DNA of 10,070 nt from Martensiomyces pterosporus (GCA_025201845.1 MU603988.1:92555-102624); one strand, 5' to 3'. Positions 1 through 7,282 are shown, numbered from the stretch's first letter. The notes: generated by a model not told the origin, from the letters alone. Numbers and translations are program-made.

Positions 1-485
1 CAAGAGAGCAGGTGGAAATTGAGGGAGCGGCGTTGGCAAGAGCAGGTGTCTAAATGGCCGACAGCAGCTGTGCAGAATCACCGCTGGCGCTGGCAATGAA
101 TAAGGTCCCTTGCGCAGCGGCGCGAGCACAGGCCACAGCAGCAGCGTCCATGATGGAGAAGAGGGAGGGAGCAAGGCCGCTGCAGCTCAGGCGCAACGGG
201 CAGCCTGGCGCTGACATGGAGCTTGTGTTCAGGAGACAGATGAACCGGAGGTGTGTGCGGGCATTGCGTGGCAAATCGCACCCTGGCAGCAGGCATTGGG
301 CTAAAGACGGGGTGGGGAAAAGACAATGAGTGCAGTCAGTGCTGTGCAGACAAACAGCACGCAGCACGCGTTCCCCCTCCCCGCAGGAGCTATGCTGCTG
401 CTGCTGCCCCCGCCCCCGCCCCCGCTGCTGCACCAAGCCAATCTTTCTTCCTGCTCATTGCATGTGCAACATGCAAAAAGGGTTG
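1..485 (+). repeat. Left arm of long inverted repeat (window-truncated)
   Basis: This segment is the reverse complement of 9190-9674; position x pairs with 9675 minus x. I compared it block by block and found two mismatches in 485 bases: A96 against C9579, and A244 against C9431. Both are transitions. Homology stops sharply after GGGTTG at the inner edge, near 485. The outer edge is not visible because the window starts inside the arm. The arm is G/C-rich and carries a CCCCCG-type run (about 407-424) beside GCTGCT repeats. Several frames stay open on both strands. One begins at an ATG at 54 in a good context (TAAATGG) and runs 91 codons to 329. The two arm differences both change its amino acids (Met/Val and Asn/Ser), so I do not call it a gene. 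No transposase or known repeat family is recognised. Confidence 0.95.
458..476. repeat. Small hairpin near the inner edge of the left arm
   Basis: TTGCATG and CATGCAA form perfect 7-bp inverted arms around a 5-nt spacer, about 9 bp inside the point where arm homology ends. The same hairpin is in the right arm at 9199-9217. It may simply be part of the duplicated sequence. Its position near the junction makes it a candidate protein-binding or breakpoint structure, but no function is shown. Confidence 0.6.
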
Positions 486-1534
486 AAGCGGCTTTCTTGC
501 AGAGCACACTCAGCGTCAGGATAGCGCCATGCTGTTGTAAGGAGTGCAAGTGAATTCTCATTAGAAGCTGCAGAAACCCGCGTCGTTGGCGCATCACTTC
601 CAGCTATCCACAATCACGCCTGCCTTTTTGCTTTGATAAGGATTTGTGTATGATTTGCTCACTGCAAAAGGAAGGGGAATCTTGCTTTGTTAAGTAGCCG
701 TTAAATGAAGTAGGGTATGAGATGGGGTCTTGGTTTCTTTTTGTGCCCAGTGCGCCTGTTGTCTCTGAGTTGGAGTTGGAGCATGTTGTCAGTTTTTTTC
801 TGGCTCGCAAGGCAATGCGACTTGCAGGTATTCCTAAGCAGGCGAGGCACACACTCAGCGTTTCAAATAAGGGCAGGTAATGCATGTCGGCTGTGTGTAG
901 GTTTTTTTTGGGACATGCATTTGCACAATGCATAATGTGTAGCTTGAATATCGCTTTTGTCGGACATACACGAGCAGCTGTCGCTTTATTTCAGCCATTA
1001 TTGAAGAATAGCAGGGATTCGCTGGTATTCTCCACCAAAAGGGAGTTTTTCCTTGCGCTGGTGCTGTAATTTCCGTGGCATCCCCCGCAATGTTGTCTTT
1101 ATTGTTTCCGATAAGCAAAGGGTGCTGTGACTGTAAACAAAAGCGCTATTCGTCATTTTTTGTCTACATCGACACCGTGGGTACTGAGGGCCAGATTACA
1201 AGCAGACAGCTTGGGTACTTTAAATCATGTTACGCCATGTGTGCTTTTTTTGAGAGACACACAAAACAGCCATGCTCTTGTGTATGATGCAGGTCTAGCC
1301 TGACAGCTATTGAAAACAGAAACCAGCTGTACAACTGAGCGAGCTACTATTCATTGTAAACAAGCCTGTGATAACAGTGGACCCCCTTTTCGCCGACATG
1401 TTTCACCCAGTCGTGGTATCCGAGAATGCCCTTTTGCGAATTGCATTTCTGCCCCGCACTAGTAATTAGTGTAGACAAAGTAGAATGGAGAGCAGTGTTT
1501 TTCTCTTTCACGCTTTGAAGCAGCACCTTGTCAA

Positions 1535-1560
1535 TTTTGTTTTTTGTTTTTTTGTTTTTT
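1535..1560 (+). repeat. Interrupted poly-T tract
   Basis: Four T-runs of 4, 6, 7 and 6 bases are separated by single Gs, giving an irregular 5- to 8-base spacing. This is low-complexity DNA of a kind common in fungal intergenic regions. It could exclude nucleosomes or be slippage-prone; no more specific role can be seen. Confidence 0.8.
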
Positions 1561-2091
1561 GCCGAGCGAGAAAAGGTTCGTCCGTTCATGAAGAAAATAC
1601 GAATTCACTATTGGCAATCGGATTTGGCGCAATATAAGGGCTTCATGTCTGGCCCACCCCAATTTTATTGCATCGCGGACATGCGCTACCAACATCAACA
1701 GATTTAGGGGTGATGTCTTAGCAAGGGCACGGCAAACGCAGTCGATAACCAGAAACCTTATTAACGGCCTGGTGCTGTCAAAATAAACAAAAGCATGCTC
1801 GTTTGTGGGAATACATTACGATGCCCCTTTGTTTGCACTGAAAGCTCCACCAGCATGCCTTTGTTTATTTTTAATATTCCTGTCAAATGAACGGCAGTCA
1901 GCTACACCTGTTGATACCAGAAAAAAATAAGCTGCGCTGATCACCATAGCAGCAACAAGAAAGAAACCAGCATGGCTGCTCTCCTGTTGCCCGTTGGTCG
2001 TCGCTTGTGCATTGATTTCATCTCTCTCTCTTTGCACACATATCCCATGCCAGAAGCAATATCAAGCGGAGCTAACTGGCAGATGTTATGT

Positions 2092-2113
2092 ACGCCGGTT
2101 GCACGCCGGTTGC
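2092..2113 (+). repeat. Perfect 11-bp tandem duplication
   Basis: ACGCCGGTTGC occurs twice head to tail (2092-2102 and 2103-2113) and is followed by ATGTGAG. Each unit carries a CCGG core. It lies about 2.2 kb upstream of the WOPR gene. It could be a pair of factor-binding sites or a simple slippage product. Confidence 0.75.
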
Positions 2114-2461
2114 ATGTGAGGCGGCGAACTTCAACATGCCTTTTTGTCTATTTTTAGGCGGGCTTCATCACCAGCAACAACACAGACGCTGCTTCATTAA
2201 ACGTTTTTGTGGAAGTTGACGCACACGCCCTATATATATTTTAAAACAGCGCTTTTCTTGCCATGTCAGCTTGTGTGCGCAGAGAAGCCCGCGGTGAGGG
2301 TGCTGTGTACGTGCACATGTCTATATTTATAAACAGTTTATGGCTGCAACAAGATCCACCACGCTTGCGGCGTGCCCATGCATCAAAGATACGCTTTGGC
2401 GCAAGCGCTTTCCGCCCATGTTCAGTGTAGACCTTTCCACGACTCCAAAATAAATGCGCTT

Positions 2462-2501
2462 CTTTCTACTTTTGCCGCGGATGCTTTCTACCGCGGGTGC
2501 T
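2462..2501 (+). repeat. Interleaved direct repeats with CCGCGG boxes
   Basis: CTTTCTAC occurs at 2462-2469 and 2484-2491. CCGCGG-A-TGCT (2475-2485) and CCGCGG-G-TGCT (2491-2501) form an imperfect 11-bp direct repeat with a 16-bp period. CCGCGG holds opposed CCG/CGG triplets, the kind of half-site used by fungal Zn2Cys6 factors. A further CGGCGGG follows at about 2502-2508. Regulatory function is inferred only from motif shape. Confidence 0.5.
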
Positions 2502-2891
2502 CGGCGGGCCCGAATGCATCGGGATAATTGCCTCAGGCAGTAAAATCAGCAAAAGCTAATTAGCGGCGGAGCTGGCTTGCCAACAAAAAAAGAATGGCGA
2601 CTGACCAATTTGGCTGGCTCCAAGCGGCAGACCGCCTTCGGAGCACCAGCAAGGTTGGCTGATTGGGAGGGTCGGCGCGCACTGACTGGCTGCAGTAGTT
2701 ACCTTTTCGGCCGAATACAGCAAACCTGTCTCGACAGATTGGCAGAGAGATAGGAAGAGCGCTGGCAGCAACTGCTACCGATAGCCGCAGACCATTTTAA
2801 CTCTGATGAGCGGCATGGCGCCCTTGTTTAACGGAGGCAGGCGCTCTCTGGCCGGCACAGGCGCCCTACCGAACATGGGCGACGGAGGGAA

Positions 2892-3287
2892 ATGCCAGAT
2901 CGCCTAATAATTATCTTGGCGGTGATCCTGTTCTCTTTGAGCCAGGCTGCTGACACGCAGATGCAGCCAGTCAATGCCGCTGATGCTTGGCTAGCTCTCT
3001 GGCGGAGGGCGCCGCCCAGCAGCGTCTGCCATGTTGTTTTGTGTTTTGTGATTCCCCTTGTGACAAGGTTAGCAATAAAGTTCCTGGCCATTATACCGCT
3101 TTGGGCGAGCACACACGGGGCGGATCTGTGCCCTGCTTTTTGCGGTGACCGCTGCCTCTGGCTCCTTGCACGCAGGCAGCCGGTGCTGCTGCAACGGGAC
3201 CTGCTGCCCTCCCCTCAGCCTCCCCTTCCCTGGGGGAAAGGGCGAACAAAAGACAAAGGTGCAGAAGAGACAAGGGGGGGTGTATGA
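2892..3287 (+). CDS. Hypothetical small protein with signal-peptide-like N-terminus (low confidence)
   Basis: The frame has 131 codons from an ATG with a purine at -3. The N-terminus has the three-part layout of a secretory signal: a short charged start (MPDR), a hydrophobic stretch of about 12 residues rich in Leu, Ile and Val, then Ser-Gln-Ala followed by Ala-Asp, a plausible signal peptidase site near residues 19-20. A second hydrophobic stretch with Cys lies at about residues 45-70. The C-terminal part is Pro-, Gly- and Lys-rich and looks unstructured. No family is recognised. The frame contains an internal AATAAA near 3074, and its composition after residue 70 resembles chance translation. 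It is therefore either a small secreted or membrane protein, possibly spliced, or fortuitous. Confidence 0.2.
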   Translation: MPDRLIIILAVILFSLSQAADTQMQPVNAADAWLALWRRAPPSSVCHVVLCFVIPLVTRLAIKFLAIIPLWASTHGADLCPAFCGDRCLWLLARRQPVLLQRDLLPSPQPPLPWGKGRTKDKGAEETRGGV

Positions 3288-3786
3288 GCACTAAACGTAC
3301 CCTCCCGTCGAACCCCTGGGGCTGAAGGCTGGGCAGAATGGAAAAGAGCGGTGTGGATTGACAACACGCTAATACATGGTGGGTGGCCTTCTGATATTAG
3401 AGCGCAGGCAAAGGGGGCGAAGGCAGCGCACCTCTTTAAGGGTGGCTGTGCTTGCTCGCCCAGTCCGTGAAAGCTGCTGGCATGCCAAAGAGACGCAAGC
3501 ATAATTTCATTTTCCGTCTCGCTGCACGATTTCATTATTGTCGCTAGCCCTTTTCTCTGCTCGTTTTGGCCGCTTCGCTGCCCTTCATCCTTGCATTAGG
3601 AAAAAACCCTCTTTGAAAATCTATATCGCATTATCAGAGTTGGGCAGAAAAGACTGCACATTGACTGCGCTGGGTAGCGCCGGGTAAGGATGGGGGGGTG
3701 TGCATGAGGGGTGGTGCCCACCCGCCCGCCTTCGCCCTCTCCCTTTCACACCAAAGAGAAAATCGCCAGATTCCACATATAAGGCC
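3288..3786. other. Intergenic DNA, no gene seen
   Basis: There is no supported coding sequence. The region includes CTTTAAG near 3433, an AT-rich patch near 3600-3640, and G-runs at about 3690-3715 (GGGGGGG, then GAGGGG). The last of these contains AGGGG, the core of a stress-response element, but that motif is too short to be significant alone. Confidence 0.5.
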
Positions 3787-3924
3787 ATGAGCCAGGAGAA
3801 AAACCTTTGGGATCAGTACAAGCTTCAGAACATCTCACAGCCCCTGGGCCTCCCCTTTACTCGCTCGCTCTTATTTCCTTCTCTTTTGGCTCCTGCGAAT
3901 ACACTTGCCAGATATTTCCATTAG
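3787..3924 (+). CDS. Short ORF upstream of the WOPR gene, possible uORF (low confidence)
   Basis: The ATG at 3787 has G at -3 and G at +4. It opens 45 codons ending at TAG 3922-3924. The first 21 codons (starting MSQEKNLWDQYK) are hydrophilic and protein-like; the rest is read from a pyrimidine-rich tract. A longer reading from 3700 would need a GTG start, which I do not accept. If transcription of the WOPR gene starts far upstream, this would be an upstream ORF in the leader. The WOPR regulator WOR1 of Candida albicans is known to have a very long, translation-lowering 5' leader, so the idea has precedent, but no transcript start can be seen. It may equally be chance. Confidence 0.15.
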   Translation: MSQEKNLWDQYKLQNISQPLGLPFTRSLLFPSLLAPANTLARYFH

Positions 3925-4292
3925 CAGCTACTGTGTCCTGCGCTTTTGCTCCTGCCTCCCATCGCGTGTCACTCTTCTGCCTTCACAGCTACACCATCCC
4001 ACGCCGCGCCTGTCCTCTCTAGTACACATCGCCCGCACTTGTCCCCCAGCAGCGTGTGACTTTTTATATACCTGCTAATCAAAACCCCCTTTTATTATAC
4101 CTACATTCTATATTGCCATTCTCGCGCTAATCCCAGCCATTCCTCTTCCTCTTCCTCCCGAGCTGTTGTGTTGCGCACATCCATTGTGGTGGTACTTATA
4201 AGCATCCTGTAGCACTATAGCCATTTGCCGCCCTTCCTGTGCCTGCATCCATCCTAAACCCCTCACACATCATATACACACACCACTTGACA
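3840..4292 (+). promoter_or_regulatory. Pyrimidine-rich proximal promoter and 5' leader of the WOPR gene
   Basis: The coding strand becomes strongly C/T-rich from about 3840, as is common just upstream of fungal genes. TATATA lies at 4065-4070 and TATAA at 4197-4201, about 95 bases before the ATG. The second is the better-placed TATA candidate; it would give a transcript start near 4225-4240 and a leader of about 55-70 bases. Three CATTCY sites lie between the two TATA-like motifs. No full WOPR-type site (TTAAAGTTT or its complement) is visible in this proximal part. The region is assigned by position and composition; no transcript evidence is available. Confidence 0.55.
4104..4143 (+). promoter_or_regulatory. 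Cluster of three TEA/Tec1-type CATTCY sites
   Basis: CATTCT at 4104-4109, CATTCT at 4117-4122 and CATTCC at 4138-4143 are in the same orientation, spaced 13 and 21 bp apart. CATTCY is the established consensus of the TEA-domain factor Tec1. Tec1 and WOPR factors act in the same morphogenesis networks in yeasts. Pyrimidine-rich DNA raises the chance frequency of the motif, so binding is inferred only. Confidence 0.4.
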
Positions 4293-6176
4293 ATGACAGA
4301 ATCGTACCACGGTTTCATTGACACCGCACACGACGCGCTGCTCATTTTTGAGGCAAGCAACCAGGGCTACCTTCCCCGCGTTCAGCGCCGGTTCAGCGAC
4401 CGTGAGCGCCAGACCATTCGCTCGGGCGCTGTCTATGTCTGGGATGAGGAAGAAACAGGGATGCGTCGGTGGACAGATGGGCGGACATGGTCGCCTTCTC
4501 GCGTCCACGGGTGCTTCCTGATATACTACGAGCTGGAGGGTCGCCGGCACCAGTTTGTCAACCGCAATAGCAACGGATCCAACGGCCGCAGCTCCCGTGG
4601 CTCGCACCGCTCCTCCGGGCAGGCCTCCTCGTCGCCATTCCACATGTCGTACGACAGCTGCCCGCCAAACATCATGCAGAAGGAGCAGGGGCTTATCAAG
4701 AAGGCGCTGTCGCTGTGCATGAGCAACAAGCGCCGGCTCCACCTTGTCTGCTACTACTCGCGCGAGGACGTGGAGAATGGATGCCTTATTTCGCCCACCA
4801 ACGACCCAAAGTTTGCCCACATTACCGTGTCCGAGGAAAACTTCCCCGAGGTTGGCCATAGTGCTGGCCGTGCAGATCGCCACTCGGGAGGCAGCCGCTC
4901 GCGGTCGTCGGCTCATGGCCAGCAGCGCGCAATTTCTGCTGGCAGCGTGGGCGGCCGCAACGGGCCACCGGCATATGTGCGCTCGTCCATGTCGTTTGAC
5001 AAGAAGTCGACTCGCAGTGGAAGAGGCGAGGTGTTCAGATACCCCAGCTACGGACCATATGCCGGACCTGTTCGCCACGTCAATGCGCCCGCCAGTCAGC
5101 ACCACCAGGCAGCACATGCAGTCGCACAGGCACCCTCGCCACAGTCAACGCTCTCCAGCCCTGGCATTAAGCCTAGCACCACCGCTGCCGCTACCACGCC
5201 CTCGTTCACAGTACCTGCATACAGCAAGCTCAGCCAGCCCCAGATGCCGCCGTTCAGCCCGCTGCCGCCAGTCAGTGCGCACCGCGAAGAGGCCGGGTCA
5301 ATTGACGACAGCAGCCAGTGCACGCAGTCGTTCCATGCATCGGCATCCACTCCATACATCCAGCACCCCCACTCGTACCCTACATCTCCGTGGCAAACAG
5401 CGCCGCTGGCACCCAGCAATGAGCACACAAAGCACCATTCCCACCACACATCTGCACCCCCACCATCCCTTGTAATGCATCACCAATCGCACCAGCAACC
5501 TCTGACAGTTGCAGCACCTGTATATACCCCTGCACTTTCACCCACACCTTCCTCTGCGCCTCCTACCCAGCCTGTATGGCAGCATAGTGAGCCACCGAAG
5601 GCTTACACCATGCGTCAGACAAACACCCAGCAGCTGCAGCAACTGCCCCCAGCGCCCGCGCCATTGTGGGATGGCAATACAAAGGGCCTTATGATTCAGG
5701 TGAATGAGCCTCTCAATTCGACCCTGCTCTCTGCCCCTCACCTTCCTGGTAAAGATGATGCGGCGGCGGCGACTCCGCACTCACAGCCAAGCCCCGATTC
5801 TGCTGAGCACAACCGCCGCCTGTCATCAACAGGGCCTCCCCACCCCCACCATTATCAGCAGCATCCCAGCTCTGTGCAGCTACGCCCCTCTGCCCCCACC
5901 ACCGACAGCGACGGTAGCGGTGCACCTCCACAGATTAGGCTGCCTTCAATTGCAGGGTTCGATTCGCAGCCTGCAAGCCCAGTGAAGTCGCCATTCTTCC
6001 CGTTCGGCGAGAACAGCAGCAGCAACGGCAGCGGAGGCAGATGGTCGCCATACTCGCTTGAAGGCCGTCTGTGGAAGAAGGCCCCTCCCTCCCCATCGCA
6101 GCTGGCTGACGCTGCTCCAAAGATGAACAGCGAAGACATGCGACAGCTGGCAGCACTGAGACTCAGCCTGCACTGA
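4293..6176 (+). CDS. WOPR-domain (Gti1/Pac2 family) transcription factor
   Basis: The protein has about 627 residues with no intron and two in-frame stops (TGA TAG) at 6174-6179. I start at ATG 4293 (A at -3); a longer frame from 4239 would need GTG and adds only unlikely leader residues. The first WOPR half spans about residues 4-85. It has the hallmark YHGFIDTAHDALLIFEA start, LPRVQRR, IRSGAVYVWDE, RRWTDGRTWSPSRV and the FLIYYELEGRR end. A Ser/Gly/Asn-rich linker of about 45 residues follows. The second half spans about 129-186 (LIKKALSL, RLHLVCYYSREDV, the SPTNDP loop, and an I-V-x-E-E-N-F-P end). WOPR proteins (Wor1, Mit1, Ryp1, Gti1, Pac2) bind DNA through the paired halves and control morphological switching, conidiation, mating or virulence programmes. 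The rest, about residues 190-580, is low-complexity Ser/Pro/His/Gln, typical of a disordered activation region. It ends in a distinct RWSPYSLEGRLWKK segment and a helical-looking tail. RRWT (Thr61) fits a PKA site and aligns with the conserved RWTDG motif. The Gti1-like versus Pac2-like subgroup is not resolved. Confidence 0.95.
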   Translation: MTESYHGFIDTAHDALLIFEASNQGYLPRVQRRFSDRERQTIRSGAVYVWDEEETGMRRWTDGRTWSPSRVHGCFLIYYELEGRRHQFVNRNSNGSNGRSSRGSHRSSGQASSSPFHMSYDSCPPNIMQKEQGLIKKALSLCMSNKRRLHLVCYYSREDVENGCLISPTNDPKFAHITVSEENFPEVGHSAGRADRHSGGSRSRSSAHGQQRAISAGSVGGRNGPPAYVRSSMSFDKKSTRSGRGEVFRYPSYGPYAGPVRHVNAPASQHHQAAHAVAQAPSPQSTLSSPGIKPSTTAAATTPSFTVPAYSKLSQPQMPPFSPLPPVSAHREEAGSIDDSSQCTQSFHASASTPYIQHPHSYPTSPWQTAPLAPSNEHTKHHSHHTSAPPPSLVMHHQSHQQPLTVAAPVYTPALSPTPSSAPPTQPVWQHSEPPKAYTMRQTNTQQLQQLPPAPAPLWDGNTKGLMIQVNEPLNSTLLSAPHLPGKDDAAAATPHSQPSPDSAEHNRRLSSTGPPHPHHYQQHPSSVQLRPSAPTTDSDGSGAPPQIRLPSIAGFDSQPASPVKSPFFPFGENSSSNGSGGRWSPYSLEGRLWKKAPPSPSQLADAAPKMNSEDMRQLAALRLSLH

Positions 6177-6518
6177 TAGGAGAAGCAGCGCAATCTGCTG
6201 AGGGAGTGATTGGGAAAATAGGGAGCATGCATACGGCGGTGTCTCTTTTCTGCGATGTGCCTGTGCACCTAAATTTAGCATATCTTGTTCGCGCACCTCA
6301 CCCACACCACCCGACATCTAATTTGATAGTAGCCAGACACCCTCGTTGTAATCCCACTCTCCCTCCCTCCTCTCCCTGTTGCCCTGCCCATGCATATCGC
6401 CCGTAATGCGCCCGACACATCCATTCCAGTCCATTCCATCCACCCACCAATCCAGCATATCCGTACATGTAAAAGCTTCCTTTTGACCCACCCCTCCCTT
6501 TCATTCTACAACCTTACC
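6177..6518 (+). other. Probable 3' UTR and downstream flank of the WOPR gene
   Basis: This is non-coding DNA after the tandem stops. It turns strongly pyrimidine-rich from about 6295 to 6510. It contains AT-rich patches (about 6270-6285 and 6318-6330) that could serve as positioning elements for 3' processing. No clean AATAAA is seen here. The pyrimidine-rich tract resembles the DNA upstream of the WOPR gene, so part of it could be promoter for an unrecognised transcript. Confidence 0.45.
6420..6439 (+). repeat. Tandem near-identical 10-mers containing CATTCC
   Basis: TCCATTCCAG (6420-6429) is followed directly by TCCATTCCAT (6430-6439). Each carries CATTCC, the TEA/Tec1 core also clustered in the upstream promoter. 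A further CATTCT lies at about 6502. Position 3' of the gene makes a regulatory role uncertain. Confidence 0.5.
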
Positions 6519-6532
6519 ATATATAAAAATAG
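6519..6532 (+). promoter_or_regulatory. TATATAAAA motif: TATA box or 3'-processing element
   Basis: CATATATAAAAATA contains TATATA, which serves as a yeast-type polyadenylation efficiency element. It also matches the TATA-box consensus TATAWAAR. It lies about 345 bases after the WOPR stop. No convincing downstream plus-strand gene follows, so a role in 3'-end formation of the WOPR transcript is slightly favoured. Confidence 0.35.
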
Positions 6533-6576
6533 CCAAAGGACAGCTCCCATTACGTGCACGCCTTCTAATTATGCAG

Positions 6577-7242
6577 CTACGCTGAGCGGCATGCCCATGT
6601 GTGTAGCGCAGCAGATGTAGATTGTAGCTTTTCTGCAAAGACGCTTGTGTGCTTTGCACTCAACACGCCAAAACACAGATCAGCACTGTCGTTTTGCTGA
6701 TTCTGCTCTCCCTTCTCGGTCCTTTTCGCTGCGACCGAAGGCACACAAATAGGCAACCAAGCTTGGCCACCAGCGTATAATGCCACTCTGTATTCCCTCT
6801 CCCCCTTGTTCCCATCCCCTTTGTGTGCGTTGTTGCCCAGAAGGTTCTTCCAGAGCATACGTTCATTAAGGCACGCAATGCATGCAGTGACAGCATACCC
6901 ACGTCTTCTGCCAAAATTTGAGTATAGCAACAGAAAACGAGGCTGAATGGAGCAGCAGATCATGCTTTGGTGGAGCACATCCACACACTCACCAGCATTA
7001 TCCACTGACCATGGAAGGGAAGCAAACAAATAATAAAACAATCTAAACAAGCTTCTAGCGCTCCCGTGTTCAGTGGACTCGCGATTGGCCAACGACACCA
7101 TTGACCGCACACATACGCACGCCGTCATTAGCGTGTTTACCTTTTCCCGCTTGTGTTTACCCAACAATCGAGGCAAGAAAAATCTTGAGCAAGAATGCGC
7201 TGCTGGAAGCATGTTGGGTTCATCAAGGATGGGTGGCTGCAT
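6577..7242 (-). CDS. Hypothetical ORF or terminal exon, unknown protein (low confidence)
   Basis: An open frame of 221 codons starts at an ATG (7242-7240 on the minus strand) with a poor context (T at -3). It is the longest frame outside the WOPR gene that is not a shadow of it. Just upstream on the minus strand is a good fungal 3' splice-site pattern: TTCTAAC (branch A near 7279), a T-rich run, then TAG ending at 7243, giving 36 nt from branch to acceptor. The frame could therefore be a terminal exon rather than a complete gene. Against coding status, the protein is rich in Cys, Ser, Arg and Trp, shows no domain I recognise, and has no clear upstream exon or donor. If real, it would be convergent with the WOPR gene. 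Confidence 0.2.
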   Translation of the reverse strand: MQPPILDEPNMLPAAHSCSRFFLPRLLGKHKREKVNTLMTACVCVRSMVSLANRESTEHGSARSLFRLFYYLFASLPWSVDNAGECVDVLHQSMICCSIQPRFLLLYSNFGRRRGYAVTACIACLNERMLWKNLLGNNAHKGDGNKGEREYRVALYAGGQAWLPICVPSVAAKRTEKGEQNQQNDSADLCFGVLSAKHTSVFAEKLQSTSAALHTWACRSA

Positions 7243-7282
7243 CTACCAGCCAAAACAAAAAAAAATCAATTTTTTTCGTTAG

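Larger units (their letters stand above)
486..2891. other. Gene-poor intergenic DNA, left half of the interval
   Basis: I find no recognisable protein, tRNA or rRNA in this stretch. Open frames are short, rich in Cys, Trp and Ser, and look like chance reading. Visible structure includes a T-rich tract (1535-1560), AATAAA-like strings near 1782 and 2448, and two short direct-repeat clusters near 2092-2113 and 2462-2501. A partial match to the WOPR-binding core lies at 1217-1223. Nothing indicates a complete gene. The stretch may be distal regulatory DNA of the WOPR gene, or simply non-coding spacer. Confidence 0.6.

Noticed and set aside
54..329. ATG-started 91-codon frame in the left arm, mirrored at 9346-9621
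   Set aside because: The start context is good, but both arm differences are amino-acid changing, the composition is Ala/Arg-biased, and no family is recognised. The upstream DNA is purine-rich on this strand, unlike fungal promoters.
50..436. 128-codon frame in the left arm (minus), mirrored at 9239-9625 (plus)
   Set aside because: The full frame begins at TTG, not ATG. Only its distal part after the acceptor-like site is kept as a hypothesis. Both arm differences alter its residues.
2797..2955. C/D-box snoRNA suggested by TGATGA near 2802
   Set aside because: The nearest CTGA is about 145 bases away and no terminal stem is visible. TGATGA motifs near 8229 and 9097 fail in the same way.
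4239..4292. N-terminal extension of the WOPR protein by 18 residues
   Set aside because: It requires GTG as the start codon. The ATG at 4293 has a good context and is immediately followed by the conserved WOPR start.
4263..5117. 284-codon open frame antisense to the WOPR gene
   Set aside because: It is a shadow of the G/C-biased codons of the real gene, with no family resemblance of its own.
4744..5475. 243-codon plus-strand frame overlapping the WOPR gene in another phase
   Set aside because: Its Arg/Ser/His-rich content arises from reading the low-complexity coding sequence out of phase.
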